Positions 29,265 to 38,865 of a stretch of DNA of 64,000 bases are shown here, piece after piece. Source of the DNA: Sphingobium algorifonticola (lineage in GTDB: Bacteria > Pseudomonadota > Alphaproteobacteria > Sphingomonadales > Sphingomonadaceae); contig NZ_RZUL01000004.1 in the NCBI RefSeq assembly GCF_004005485.1, positions 1 through 64,000 on the forward strand, read 5' to 3'. The stretch's first letter is position 1, and each line of letters starts with the position of its first letter. Below the pieces are notes generated by a model. The model ran no database searches. It worked only from the letters and a program-made list of their open reading frames with translations, and was not told where the DNA came from. The position numbers and the translations under genes are program-made.

Positions 29265-30431
29265 ATGACTGCTGCCAAGACCACGCCCAAGGAACCGCTG
29301 GTCGAAATCAATGCCCGGCCGCCCGACATCCAGCATATGTGGGACAGTACGCTGCGCTGGTTCGATCTCCACGGGGTCGAGATACTGGTCGCGGCCGGGT
29401 TCGGTTTCCTCATCTATCTTGCCCTGGGTGGCATAAAGCGGCTGGCACAGCGCCTGCGTGACCGCGACGGCGATGCCGCCAGTTTCGCTACCGTGATCGG
29501 CAAGGCGTTCAGCCGGACTACCCATTTCTTCATGATCATGGTCTCCGCCCGGCTGGTCGCGGGTTATGCCAATCCGCCAGACCTGCTGCTGCGGACCATC
29601 CAGTTCCTGTTCACCGTCGCCGCCGTGTTCCAGGGCGCAATCTGGCTGCGCGAGATAATCCTGGGCCTGATCGAGCGGCGCACCGGCGAGGACAATGGCA
29701 GCGACACGCTGAGCAACGCCATGGGCATCATCCGCCTGCTGGTGACGGTCGCGCTGTTCGCCATCGCGGTGATCGTGGTGCTCGACAATCTCGGCGTGAA
29801 TGTGACCGGCCTCGTCGCCGGCCTCGGCGTCGGCGGCATTGCCATCGGTCTCGCGGCGCAGGGGATATTCTCCGATCTGTTCGCTGCCCTCTCGATCATC
29901 TTCGACAAGCCCTTTCGCAAAGGCGAAACGATCAACTATGACCAGACGACCGCAACGGTGGAGCGCATCGGCCTGAAAAGTACGCGTCTGCGCGCCGTGA
30001 CAGGCGAGAAGAAAGTGATTTCCAATGCCAATTTGCTGCAAAAGGAAATCACCAACTATCAGCATCTCGACCATCGCCGGATCAAGTTCACGATCGGCCT
30101 TATCTATCAGACCGACCCGATGCTGGCGGAGCGCGTACCGGCAATATTGCGCGAAGTCGTCGAGAGTTTTGACGGCATTTTCATCCGGTGCGGCCTCATC
30201 GCCTTCGGCGCAAGCAGCCTCGACTATGAGCTGGAGTTCGACGTTTATTTGCCCGACTGGGACGAAATCTACAAAGTCCGGCACAAGGTCGGCATCGCGA
30301 TCCTGAAACGGTTCCACAAGGAAGGGCTGGAGTTCGCCTATCCGACCCAGACGACCTTTACCGCCGACCCCAACGGCAAGATGATCATGCCCTATGCGCC
30401 GGTGACGCCAGCGCGCGACGCGGCATCATGA
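29265..30431 (+). CDS. MscS-family mechanosensitive ion channel
   Basis: 388 residues from ATG 29265 (MTAAKTTPKE), as the frame upstream overlaps the acyltransferase gene. About five membrane segments, the last being the pore helix with the Gly/Ala-rich GLVAGLGVGGIAIGLAAQG that marks the family. A cytoplasmic beta domain follows (PFRKGETINYD, KVISNANLLQKEITNY). It protects against osmotic down-shock. Its stop abuts and overlaps the end of the convergent TIM-barrel gene. Confidence 0.9.
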   Translation: MTAAKTTPKEPLVEINARPPDIQHMWDSTLRWFDLHGVEILVAAGFGFLIYLALGGIKRLAQRLRDRDGDAASFATVIGKAFSRTTHFFMIMVSARLVAGYANPPDLLLRTIQFLFTVAAVFQGAIWLREIILGLIERRTGEDNGSDTLSNAMGIIRLLVTVALFAIAVIVVLDNLGVNVTGLVAGLGVGGIAIGLAAQGIFSDLFAALSIIFDKPFRKGETINYDQTTATVERIGLKSTRLRAVTGEKKVISNANLLQKEITNYQHLDHRRIKFTIGLIYQTDPMLAERVPAILREVVESFDGIFIRCGLIAFGASSLDYELEFDVYLPDWDEIYKVRHKVGIAILKRFHKEGLEFAYPTQTTFTADPNGKMIMPYAPVTPARDAAS

Positions 30432-31220
30432 TGCCATCCACGCGCGCGAGGTTCGCAGCAACTCAGCCGCGCGGGCATTGAGATCGGGGAATCCCTCACG
30501 CAAGGCGCGGGACCGTTCCTCGATCGCGATCGGCAGGGCAGGCGGCAGGATGTCGGCCAGATCGTTGAGCGGCAGACCACCCGCGCCCATCGCCACGCGC
30601 CCGTCGAGCGCCTCTTCCAATATGGCGGCGGCATCGGCAGGATCGGCACCGGGATCGGGCGCATCGCACAGCTGGGCATAGCTCAACCATCGCGACGGGA
30701 TGGCCGCCACATCTGCGAGCGTACCGCCCGAACGGCGCCAGTGCAGACTGTCTATCAGGAGGCCCCCGACTGGCGATCCGATTGCGTCGAGGATTCGGCT
30801 CGCCTGCTGGATCGTCTTCACCTCGGTGAAAATCCCGAACTCCAGATTGATGCGGATCGGCGCGTCACCGACATGATCCATCAGCAGGGCCAGCTTGTCC
30901 CGCGTAGCCCCCTCATTCGGGTCGCTGCTGACGCACAGGACGTTCCGCGCGCCCAGCTCCAGCCCGATGTCAACGATGCGCAGATGATCGGGGTTCGGCG
31001 GGCCGGGCTGTATCCAGACGACCTCGACATCGAGCAGTGGCAGTCCGGTGGCGGCGAGTGCGGCCTTGACCTCGCGTGTCGTCTGCGCCGTCCAGTCCGC
31101 AGCGTCGATCCACATGCCGCCATAGTCGAAGCCCGCACGCGCCGCCGCCTCGACCAGTTGCAGCGGCGTCGCTTCCGGCATGATGCCCGCCGCCATCGAC
31201 AACGGATGCTGGCGGGGCAT
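30426..31220 (-). CDS. sugar phosphate isomerase/epimerase-like TIM barrel
   Basis: 264 residues from ATG 31220, which has AGGAG 10 nt before it inside the previous gene's end; a GTG at 31232 is possible but too close to that site. A xylose-isomerase-like TIM barrel: MPEATPLQLVEAAARAGFDY, LLDVEVVWIQPG, INLEFGIFTEV and GLLIDSLHWRRSGG supply metal-binding Glu, Asp and His. It is the last gene of the Rieske oxygenase operon. The real substrate is not clear and need not be a sugar. Confidence 0.8.
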   Translation of the reverse strand: MPRQHPLSMAAGIMPEATPLQLVEAAARAGFDYGGMWIDAADWTAQTTREVKAALAATGLPLLDVEVVWIQPGPPNPDHLRIVDIGLELGARNVLCVSSDPNEGATRDKLALLMDHVGDAPIRINLEFGIFTEVKTIQQASRILDAIGSPVGGLLIDSLHWRRSGGTLADVAAIPSRWLSYAQLCDAPDPGADPADAAAILEEALDGRVAMGAGGLPLNDLADILPPALPIAIEERSRALREGFPDLNARAAELLRTSRAWMAS

Positions 31221-31228
31221 GCGGTCGC

Positions 31229-32029
31229 TCACTCCTGCGCGGACATCGCGGCGGCGACTGACGCCTCGATCGCCGCCTTTGTCGGATTGCCGCGCAAGAT
31301 GAGGCCACCGTTCACCTGCATCGTCTCGCCGGTCATGAAGCATTCGTCGCTCGCCAGCCAGACACAGCCTGCGGCGATATCATCCGACGTGCCGTAGCGG
31401 CCCAGCGGATAGCCTTTGACGAACGCGTCCATCAGCCCCGGCACGGCGGCTGCCTCGGCCGTCATCGGCGTTTCGGTGACGCCGGGCGAAATGCTGTTCA
31501 CACGGATGCCCAGATGCCCGAACTCGTTGGCGACGGTGCGCAGCATATGGTCGGTCCCTGCCTTGGTCGCCATATAGGCGGCATGGTCGTGGAACATGAT
31601 GGTGGCGGTGGCGGAGCTGATCTGAACGATCGACCCGCCGGTCTTCTCCATCACCGGGATCAGCGCCTGCACGAACTGGAACGGCCCGCGCAGTTGCAGC
31701 GCATACATCCGGTCAAAATCCGCGTCGGTGGTTTCCAGGAACGGCTTCAGCAGGCCCCAGCCGGTGGCGTTGACCGCAATGTCGATGCCACCCAGCGCCG
31801 CGCAGGTTGCATCGACCATGGCGAAGATGCTGGCACGATCGGAAAAATCGCAGTCCACCGCCACGCCGCCGATTTCGGCCGCCAGACGATCAAGGACCGC
31901 ACGGTTGCGCCCCGCCACGGCGACCCGCGCCCCTTCCGCCGCGAAACGCCGGGCAATCACCTGCCCCATATTGCCCTCGCCCGCCGCGCCGACGACCAGG
32001 GCGGTCTTGCTCGCCAGCCGCCCGCTCAT
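31229..32029 (-). CDS. SDR-family oxidoreductase
   Basis: 266 residues from ATG 32029, preceded by GGAGGAG. The cofactor motif is VVGAAGEGNMG, the GRNR stretch suggests NADP or NAD discrimination, and the active site is Ser in ISSAT with YMATK. An SDR ending (NGGLILRG) is present. It overlaps the upstream SDR gene by 4 nt. The substrate is probably a dihydrodiol or alcohol made by the linked Rieske oxygenase, which is an inference. Confidence 0.88.
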   Translation of the reverse strand: MSGRLASKTALVVGAAGEGNMGQVIARRFAAEGARVAVAGRNRAVLDRLAAEIGGVAVDCDFSDRASIFAMVDATCAALGGIDIAVNATGWGLLKPFLETTDADFDRMYALQLRGPFQFVQALIPVMEKTGGSIVQISSATATIMFHDHAAYMATKAGTDHMLRTVANEFGHLGIRVNSISPGVTETPMTAEAAAVPGLMDAFVKGYPLGRYGTSDDIAAGCVWLASDECFMTGETMQVNGGLILRGNPTKAAIEASVAAAMSAQE

Positions 32030-32787
32030 ATGAACTCCTCCGGTCGGGGCGTTCGGCGCAGCGCCTGCCCCGCCGTCACGTCGATCCGCTGCCCGGTCAC
32101 GAACGCCTCGTCGCTCGCCAGCCACAGCGCGGTGCTGGCGATATCCTCCACCGTCGGGAAGCGGCCAAGCGGCATTTCCTTCAGGAACGCATTGGTCACG
32201 GCGGGAACGGCGAAATAATCCTCCGTCATCGCGCTTCTGGTGAAGCCCGGTGCCAGACTGTTGACGCGGATGCCGCGCGCACCCAGCTCATTGGCCGCAA
32301 CCCGGACATAGACGTCCGCGCCGCCCTTTGACCCGGCATAGGCGCCCAAATCCGGCGCCTGCACGAGCACGGTCAGCGACGAAGCCGTTACGATCGATCC
32401 ACCCTGCTGCATGGCCAGCGCCATATGCTTGATGAACAGGGCAGTACCGACGAAGTGGATTTCGGATTGGTGGCGCAACTGCTCCGCCGTGACGTCGAGC
32501 ACGGACGCCTGGCTGCTCTGACCGGCATAGTTCACCGCGACATGCAGGCCGCCAAAATGCTCCACGGCCGCCTTGGCCAGCGCGGCGACCGATGCCTCGT
32601 CGGTGATGTCGCAGCCCACGCCGATACCGCCAAGCTCCGCCGCGATATCCGCCACGGCATCCTTGCGTCGTGCCGCAAGAACAACTTTTGCCCCTTCCTC
32701 GACAAAACGCCGGGCGGTCGCCGCGCCCATGCTGCGCGCGTCGGATGCGCCGAGGATCACCGCAACCTTGCCTGTCAGACGTCCCAT
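32026..32787 (-). CDS. SDR-family oxidoreductase
   Basis: 253 residues. Cofactor motif ILGASDARSMG, Asp in CDITDEASV, active-site Ser in TASSLT, and YAGSK. It is about as similar to the neighbouring SDR as typical paralogues. The start shares a base with the stop of the NTF2-like gene (TGATG) and its stop overlaps the next SDR (ATGA). Part of the five-gene Rieske operon. Confidence 0.88.
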   Translation of the reverse strand: MGRLTGKVAVILGASDARSMGAATARRFVEEGAKVVLAARRKDAVADIAAELGGIGVGCDITDEASVAALAKAAVEHFGGLHVAVNYAGQSSQASVLDVTAEQLRHQSEIHFVGTALFIKHMALAMQQGGSIVTASSLTVLVQAPDLGAYAGSKGGADVYVRVAANELGARGIRVNSLAPGFTRSAMTEDYFAVPAVTNAFLKEMPLGRFPTVEDIASTALWLASDEAFVTGQRIDVTAGQALRRTPRPEEFI

Positions 32788-33188
32788 CAGATTTCCTCGC
32801 TGTCGAGCATGGTGAACCGGCGGTAGGCAAAGCCCCAGACGCCGTCGCGCTTGATATATCGATCCTCATACTGGCCGAGCACGCGCAGCCTTTGACCATC
32901 GGCCGTTCGCGCGAGCTCGCTCGTATAGGACCGCCCGGTTGCCACATCGCCGGCAATGACGACATCACCCTGGGTGACGTGCATCACGACGAAGGGGAAT
33001 CCGGCCATCGCCTCCTTCCACGCCGCAACGATTGCCTCGCGTCCTGCTATGGTGTCGGGGCCGAACAAGTACCATTCGGCATCCCTGTCCCAGGATGTCG
33101 ACCACAGACCGGCGTCACGGCGATTGACGCCATCGACATAGCGGGCGAGCGCCGCGTTGATCCCCGCCATGTCTTCCGCGAAACTCAT
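32787..33188 (-). CDS. NTF2-like (SnoaL-type) protein in the Rieske operon
   Basis: 133 residues from ATG 33188, overlapping the Rieske gene stop (ATGA). The small alpha+beta cone fold is suggested by ARYVDGVNRRDAGLWSTSWD, DAEWYLFGPDTIAGREAIV and the C-terminal strands QYEDRYIKRDGVWGFAYRRF. This fold is used by SnoaL cyclases, steroid isomerases and by beta subunits of ring-hydroxylating dioxygenases. It may be a beta subunit or a separate enzyme. Confidence 0.82.
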   Translation of the reverse strand: MSFAEDMAGINAALARYVDGVNRRDAGLWSTSWDRDAEWYLFGPDTIAGREAIVAAWKEAMAGFPFVVMHVTQGDVVIAGDVATGRSYTSELARTADGQRLRVLGQYEDRYIKRDGVWGFAYRRFTMLDSEEI

Positions 33189-34549
33189 TCGTCCCATCTG
33201 CCATCGGGCAGTTCGCCGGGTATGCCGCAAGCGTCGTTCAGCAGTTCGTGGAACCGCTGTATCCGCTTTTCCTGCCCGGATATGATGCCGCCCTTATAGC
33301 CCATGGAGTGCAGGCCCTGCTGCTGCCCCACGGCGATCGTCATGTCCTGATCCGCGACATAGCCGAGCGTCGCCTCGCCATAGATAATCGTTTCCCGCTC
33401 GCACGATTTGAACGGGCGCGGGCCGACCGGCGTTATCACTTCGTGACGACCCTTGACCGGCGGCATCATGTACCAGTGGTCGAATATGCACTTTTCAGGA
33501 TCGGTCGGGTGCGGTTCGGACCGTAATATCTGGAACCCGTCCGGGCTCATGGTGATCGTGGTGTTGGGCCATAGCGTGTAGTGATAATAGTCCGTGAGCT
33601 GGCTGTCGCTCATGCTTTCGAAGTGGACGAAGCCCCGCTCCGGCCCGAGCTTCCGCTTGGCCTGCTGGATGGCCACTCTTGCCTGTGTCGCCCGGTCCAC
33701 GAAATCCGCCGGGTCCAGCCCCCATTCGCGCAGGACATCTTCGACCAGCGGCTGCATGGCATCGGGATAATCGAGCCGCTTTGACGGGTGGCACCCCTTC
33801 TGCACCATGCGGTTGTGCCCGCTCGGGTACATTTCGAAACTGGTATCGGTATATTCGTCGTCGATGAAGCTCGCCAGTTCCGGGTGGAGCGTCGGCAGAT
33901 GATAGCTTTCGTTGAAATTGTCGCGGATGATCTTCCAGTTGCAAGGGATCTCGCATCGCACGTCGAGCACGCGGACCATCGTTTCCATGCGGTATCCGGC
34001 AAGCTGTTCGGGCAGCGGCGCCAGCCATTCGTGCAGCGGTTGCGCGTTCCGGTCCATGTTGAACCACACGAAGGGCCCCCATGTATCGACGGCAATCTCG
34101 GTCAGATGCGCCTTGCCGCAGGGATTGCCATTGGGGAAATCCTCCGCGTCCTGCGCGAACAGCAAGGTGCCGTCCTTCCCGAATTGCCAGCCATGATAGG
34201 AACAGGTGATTTTCTCGTTATGCCCGACATCGGACCACAGCAGCCGGTTGCCGCGATGGACGCAGGCGTTGAAGAAGGCACGGATGGTGCCATCGTCCTG
34301 CCGCATCATGATGACGCTGTCGCGCATCAGATTATGGGTGATCCAGTCGCCCGGCTCCTCCAGATCGGCAAGCAGCCCGCCGATATGCCAGACCTTGCTG
34401 AACACATGCTGCCATTCCGCCCGCGCCCACGCCTTGCTGTAATAGCGTTCGCCGGTAATCGGATCGCCGCGCACCGGGGGGTCATAAGCCTCCAGCGTCC
34501 GGCCCAGAAAATGCTCCTTGGTCACTCCACTCTCCACCATGCATGGCAT
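33185..34549 (-). CDS. Rieske-type aromatic ring-hydroxylating oxygenase, alpha subunit
   Basis: 454 residues. The [2Fe-2S] Rieske site has Cys96/His98 (NACVHRGN) and Cys116/His119 (TCSYHGW). The mononuclear iron site begins at RDNFNESYHLPTLHPE (His217 and His222). It should hydroxylate an aromatic or related ring with O2 and electrons from a reductase not present here. It is the first gene of an operon that continues with the NTF2-like protein, two SDRs and a TIM barrel. The start is uncertain: ATG at 34549 or 34540, neither with a clear SD. The divergent MDR gene shares its promoter region. Confidence 0.88.
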   Translation of the reverse strand: MPCMVESGVTKEHFLGRTLEAYDPPVRGDPITGERYYSKAWARAEWQHVFSKVWHIGGLLADLEEPGDWITHNLMRDSVIMMRQDDGTIRAFFNACVHRGNRLLWSDVGHNEKITCSYHGWQFGKDGTLLFAQDAEDFPNGNPCGKAHLTEIAVDTWGPFVWFNMDRNAQPLHEWLAPLPEQLAGYRMETMVRVLDVRCEIPCNWKIIRDNFNESYHLPTLHPELASFIDDEYTDTSFEMYPSGHNRMVQKGCHPSKRLDYPDAMQPLVEDVLREWGLDPADFVDRATQARVAIQQAKRKLGPERGFVHFESMSDSQLTDYYHYTLWPNTTITMSPDGFQILRSEPHPTDPEKCIFDHWYMMPPVKGRHEVITPVGPRPFKSCERETIIYGEATLGYVADQDMTIAVGQQQGLHSMGYKGGIISGQEKRIQRFHELLNDACGIPGELPDGRWDE

Positions 34550-34698
34550 TTTGAAAGGGAGGGTAGCATGAAGAAGGGGCGCGCAAACTCGGCTTTGTGC
34601 TAGTCTGGCGCGACGAACTAGCGGAAACGCAAGTCGCGGTCCGGCAGACGCAGGCCTAGCATGCTCCCTTCAATGCCTTTCGCCACGACAGGACCGCC

Positions 34699-35712
34699 AT
34701 GCCCGAAATGAACCGTCGCTTTCTGCTCGTTGCGCGTCCCGACGGGATGCCGAAGCGGGATGATTTCAGGCTGGTCGATGCCCCCCTGCCGCCACTCGCG
34801 CCGGGGCAGTTCCTGATCCGCAATCATTATGCGTCGCTCGATCCCGCGATCCGCGGCTGGCTGGACGATGCGCCAAGCTATCTGCCGCCGGTGGCGCTGG
34901 GCGATCCGGTACGGGCGACAACCGTCGGTGTCGTGATCGCCAGTGAAGCGGAAGGCTTCACACCGGGCGACTGGGTGATGGGTCTCAACGGCATCGAAAC
35001 GCATTCGGTTGCGCAGGCAGGCGGCTTCACCCAGGTCGTGGACATTGATGCGGTGCCATCGCCGACGCATTTCCTCTCGATCCTCGGTGCGGTAGGCCTG
35101 ACGGCCTATTTCGGCGTGACGGAGATATTGCAGCCCAAGGCCGGACAGACATTGCTGGTGAGCGGCGCGGCGGGCGCGGTGGGATCGCTTGTCGGGCAAC
35201 TGGGCAAACGCGCGGGATGCCGCGTCATCGGCATCGCAGGCGGCCCGGCCAAATGCGCCAGGCTGACGGATGATTATGGCTTCGACGCGGCCATCGACTA
35301 TCGCGGCAAGGATGGCGAGGCGCTGTCCGCCGCGATCGGGCAGGCTGCGCCCGACGGCATCGATCTGGTATTCGAAAACGTCGGCGGTATGGGCCTGGAC
35401 GCGACGCTGCTGCACATCAATCAGCATGCGACAGTGGCGCTATGCGGGCTGATTTCCGAATATAATACGGCGCATTACGGCACGCGCAACCTGTGGCAGC
35501 TGATCGTGAAATGCGCGACGATCCGGGGGTTCCTCATCAGCGAGTTTCTCGATCGCTTTCCGGAAGGCGCAGCGGCGATGGCCGGGCTGGTGCGCGAGGG
35601 CGCGCTGCGCTTCGACGAGCATATCGACGAGGGGATCGATAACGCCCTGCCCGCCTTCCTGCGGCTGTTCGAAGGCTCCAATCAGGGCAAGATGATCCTG
35701 AAGCTCGCCTAG
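34699..35712 (+). CDS. zinc-free NADP-dependent medium-chain dehydrogenase/reductase
   Basis: 337 residues of the CurA/prostaglandin-reductase-like branch. NADP site GAAGAVGSLVGQLGKRAG near residues 154-171, no catalytic zinc cysteines, and the LVFENVGGMGLDATLLHI segment typical of the group. Reduces activated double bonds. Divergent from the Rieske operon by about 150 bp, so it may serve the same unknown catabolic route. Confidence 0.88.
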   Translation: MPEMNRRFLLVARPDGMPKRDDFRLVDAPLPPLAPGQFLIRNHYASLDPAIRGWLDDAPSYLPPVALGDPVRATTVGVVIASEAEGFTPGDWVMGLNGIETHSVAQAGGFTQVVDIDAVPSPTHFLSILGAVGLTAYFGVTEILQPKAGQTLLVSGAAGAVGSLVGQLGKRAGCRVIGIAGGPAKCARLTDDYGFDAAIDYRGKDGEALSAAIGQAAPDGIDLVFENVGGMGLDATLLHINQHATVALCGLISEYNTAHYGTRNLWQLIVKCATIRGFLISEFLDRFPEGAAAMAGLVREGALRFDEHIDEGIDNALPAFLRLFEGSNQGKMILKLA

Positions 35713-35731
35713 TTCGCCCGCCCGCGCCGGA

Positions 35732-36688
35732 TCAGCCCGCGAACAGATGCGGCGCGCGGCCGCGGACGCCCGCCTGAACCTCGAACAAGCTTCCGGAATC
35801 GGGTTTGGCGTCCGGTTCGCCCGAGGCGGAGGTGACGAACATCCGATCCAGCTTCCGACCCGCAAAGGTCATGTCGGTAATGCGCCCGGCCGGCAAAGCG
35901 ATGGCGCGATCGAAACGCCCGTCCGGCAGGAAACGGCTGATCCGCCCGCCGCCCCAGTGCGCGATCCAGATGCCACCCTGGGCATCGGTGGTCATGCCGT
36001 CCGGCGCCCCCATTTCCTCGGTAAACTGGGTGAATATCCGCTTATTGTGCAAAGTCCCGTCAGGATGGAGGTCCAGCGCGTAACAGATCCTGCGACCTGA
36101 ATCATTGTGATACATGGTCCGTCCGTCCAGGCTGAACGTCGGCCCGTTGCAGGTCTTGTAGCCCGTGTCCTGACGCGACCAGCGCAAGTCGGGATCGAGG
36201 CGATAGAGCGAGCCGCCCGCCTCCCCCAGCGTTCCGGCCCATATCCGGCCCCAGCGATCGACCTTCGCATCGTTCAGCCGGTTTTTGGGATAGTCCGGCT
36301 CCGGGTTGCCGATCGTGGTGATCTCGAACGGATCGAGGCGCAGTATCGCGAAGCCGCGCTTCAACCCGACGATGAAATCGTCGCGCCCCTTGCGCTCGAT
36401 CACCCAGCCGATGGTTTCCGGCATCGGCCAGCTACGGATAGCGCCGGTGCCGACGTCCATCGACCACAAGGTCGGCTTCAATATATCGATCCAGAAAATT
36501 GCGTTGCGCCGCGCCGACCAGGTGATCCCTTCGCCCAGGCTATCACGGACATCACGCGGGATGATCCGATAGCCTCCGTCCTTCGCCATTTCGGCCGCCG
36601 ACACGCGCCGACCGTGGCCGAAAATGGCGGCAGTTGCAGCTATCCCCGCGATCACTGCACGGCGGTCCGGGTCGTGCGCGAACGGCAT
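35732..36688 (-). CDS. SMP-30/gluconolactonase-like six-bladed propeller, Tat-exported
   Basis: 318 residues from ATG 36688, chosen because AAGGAG lies 6 nt upstream. A twin-arginine-like leader (DRRAVIAGIAATAAIF) precedes the propeller. Motifs are LGEGITWSARRNAIFWIDI (Glu for Ca), NRLNDAKVDRWGRIWAGTL, and APDGMTTDAQGGIWIAHW. Members hydrolyse lactones with a divalent metal. It may open a sugar or aromatic-derived lactone in the periplasm, perhaps the product of the neighbouring divergent PQQ dehydrogenase. Confidence 0.85.
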   Translation of the reverse strand: MPFAHDPDRRAVIAGIAATAAIFGHGRRVSAAEMAKDGGYRIIPRDVRDSLGEGITWSARRNAIFWIDILKPTLWSMDVGTGAIRSWPMPETIGWVIERKGRDDFIVGLKRGFAILRLDPFEITTIGNPEPDYPKNRLNDAKVDRWGRIWAGTLGEAGGSLYRLDPDLRWSRQDTGYKTCNGPTFSLDGRTMYHNDSGRRICYALDLHPDGTLHNKRIFTQFTEEMGAPDGMTTDAQGGIWIAHWGGGRISRFLPDGRFDRAIALPAGRITDMTFAGRKLDRMFVTSASGEPDAKPDSGSLFEVQAGVRGRAPHLFAG

Positions 36689-36900
36689 ATCCATCTCCTT
36701 CATCGGCCGCCATCGGGAGCGACGCTTTTTCCTATCATGCGCTGAGGTAGACGCTTTGCGAAAGACAAAAAATGCGACCCCCGCTCACTATTTGAGACGG
36801 CGCGTTTTCTGTCATTTTTTGCCGTTGGCGCGGTGGATTGGCATGGTAGAGCAAAAAGCCTAACGGCGCGCAGACCGCCATCGGAGAGGATCAGACCACC

Positions 36901-38805
36901 GTGCGAACAGGCGGCAACGACCGGCGGCGTTACAGACTTCATCACTTGGCAGGCATCGGCACGGCCATAAGTCTTGCATGGGCACTGGCGTCCGCTCCAG
37001 CCTGCGCAAGAGACGCCGCACCCGGCGATTGGCAAAGCTATGGTCGCGACGCGGGCGGCACCCGCTTTTCACCTCTGGCGCAGATTACGCCAGCCAATGT
37101 CGCGCGCCTTGCGCGCGCGTGGACATTCGACATGCGACCGCCCGAAACGCCGCAGGCGCGTCTTGCGGTAAGCCAGATGACCCCGCTGGCGATCGACGGC
37201 ATACTCTATCTTGCAACGCCTTATAGCCGGATCGTGGCGCTCGATGGCGACAGCGGGCGCGTGATCTGGACCCATGTGCTGCCCGATGGCGATCAGGTCG
37301 GCGGGCGCGGCATGGAATATTGGGCAGGCGACGGCAAAGTCGGGCCGCGCCTGTTCTACGGCACGCGCGGGGGCCTGCTGGGCGCGATCGACTTGCGCAG
37401 CGGAAAGCCGGCACCCGGTTTCGCGACCGTCAACCTCAAGACGGCCGACGTCATGAATGGCATGCCCGATGCCGCCTACGCCATCAACAGCGCGCCTGTG
37501 GTGGCGGGCAATGTCGTCATCACCGGGTCACGCGTCCAGGAATCGCCTGCGATCGGGCCGAACGGCGATGTTCGCGGATGGGATGCCCGGACCGGCAAGC
37601 TGCTATGGACATTCCATTCCATTCCCCGGCCGGGTGAGCCGGGACATGGAAGCTGGACCGACGACGGGTGGAAGCGTCGGTCGGGAGTGAATGTCTGGAA
37701 TCTCATGAGCGTGGACCGGGAACGCGGCATCGCTTTCCTGCCCTTTGCGGCCCCTGCCTATGATCGGATCGGTGTCGATCGCAAGGGCGCCAATCTGTTC
37801 AGCAGCACGCTGGTTGCCGTCGATGTGCGGACGGGCAGATATCTGTGGCATTTTCAGGCGGTGCATCACGACATATGGGATTATGACTTGCCCGGTCAGC
37901 CGACCCTGTTCGACGTAAAGCGCAACGGGCGGACGATCCCGGCGGTTGCCGCCGTCAGCAAAACAGGCTTCATCTTCCTGCTCGACCGGCGCAATGGCAA
38001 GCCGATCTACAAGGTGACGGAAATGCCCGTGCCGCCCAGCAGCATTGCAGGCGAAGAAGCCTCGCCGACCCAGCCCGTGCCGAGCGCACCGCCTTCGATC
38101 AGCCGCCAGTCGATGACGCTGGACGACATCGCCACGCTGACGCCCGAGCATCGCCAATACTGCCTCGACCGCATCAGGGACGAAAAGCTGACGTTCGCCG
38201 CGCCGTTCGAACCGCTGCGCAGCGATCATCCGACCATCCGTTTTCCGGGGAGCGGCGGCGGCCCCAATCTGGGCGGCGGCACATTCGATCCGCAGCTTGG
38301 CTATTACATCATCAACACCACCGAAGTTGCCAGCGTGGAGCAGATGGGCCGCGACCCGCAGGGCAACTGGTACAATGTCGGCAAGGGTCCGGGTGCCTTT
38401 GCCGACCGCGGCCGCCGGTGGATGTGCCACACGCCGCCCTGGGGTCAGATATCCGCCGTCAACGTGCACGACGGTACGATCGCGTGGCAGGTGCCGCTGG
38501 GCGTGACCGACAGCGCGCCTGCGGGTAAACAGGCGACCGGGCGACCCAATATCGGCGGGCCGATGGCGACCGCTTCAGGGCTGGTTTTCGTAGGTGCGAC
38601 GGACGACGCCCGATTCCGGGCGTTCGAGAGCCGATCGGGCAAGGAGCTGTGGACGATGACGCTGGAGGCAGCGGCGCATGCCACCCCCATTACCTTCACC
38701 GGCAAGAGCGGGCGGCAGCATGTGGCGATAGTGTCGGCAGGCGGCAGCTATCTGAACAGCCGCGCGAACGTCAGCCAGCTCGTCGTGTTCGCCTTGCCCC
38801 AATGA
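36901..38805 (+). CDS. periplasmic PQQ-dependent dehydrogenase
   Basis: 634 residues starting at GTG 36901, with GGAGAGG about 11 nt upstream. A signal peptide (to about residue 35, SAPACARDAA) precedes an eight-bladed PQQ propeller: GDWQSYGRDAGGTRFSPLAQI at the start is written in shorter form as DWQSYGRDAGGTRFSPL, then repeated blade ends such as WTHVLPDG, LWTFHSIP and DVRTGRYLWHFQAVHHDIWD. Family members oxidise alcohols, aldehydes, sugars or quinate, passing electrons to the respiratory chain. No heme domain is fused. The PQQ biosynthesis genes are not in the window. Divergent from the SMP-30-like lactonase. Confidence 0.87.
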   Translation: MRTGGNDRRRYRLHHLAGIGTAISLAWALASAPACARDAAPGDWQSYGRDAGGTRFSPLAQITPANVARLARAWTFDMRPPETPQARLAVSQMTPLAIDGILYLATPYSRIVALDGDSGRVIWTHVLPDGDQVGGRGMEYWAGDGKVGPRLFYGTRGGLLGAIDLRSGKPAPGFATVNLKTADVMNGMPDAAYAINSAPVVAGNVVITGSRVQESPAIGPNGDVRGWDARTGKLLWTFHSIPRPGEPGHGSWTDDGWKRRSGVNVWNLMSVDRERGIAFLPFAAPAYDRIGVDRKGANLFSSTLVAVDVRTGRYLWHFQAVHHDIWDYDLPGQPTLFDVKRNGRTIPAVAAVSKTGFIFLLDRRNGKPIYKVTEMPVPPSSIAGEEASPTQPVPSAPPSISRQSMTLDDIATLTPEHRQYCLDRIRDEKLTFAAPFEPLRSDHPTIRFPGSGGGPNLGGGTFDPQLGYYIINTTEVASVEQMGRDPQGNWYNVGKGPGAFADRGRRWMCHTPPWGQISAVNVHDGTIAWQVPLGVTDSAPAGKQATGRPNIGGPMATASGLVFVGATDDARFRAFESRSGKELWTMTLEAAAHATPITFTGKSGRQHVAIVSAGGSYLNSRANVSQLVVFALPQ

Positions 38806-38811
38806 CGGTCA

Positions 38812-38842
38812 GCGGCGGGGCATACATGTGCCACCCCGCCGC
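38812..38842. terminator. GC-rich hairpin between convergent genes
   Basis: A 9-bp perfect stem (GCGGCGGGG / CCCCGCCGC, 38812-38820 and 38834-38842) with a 13-nt loop lies between the PQQ dehydrogenase end (38805) and the convergent gene end (38866). An outer GACGG/CCGTC pairing extends it. There is no strong U-tract, but position and stability fit a two-way terminator. Confidence 0.5.
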
Positions 38843-38865
38843 CCGTCGAACGATGGAGTTATTCG

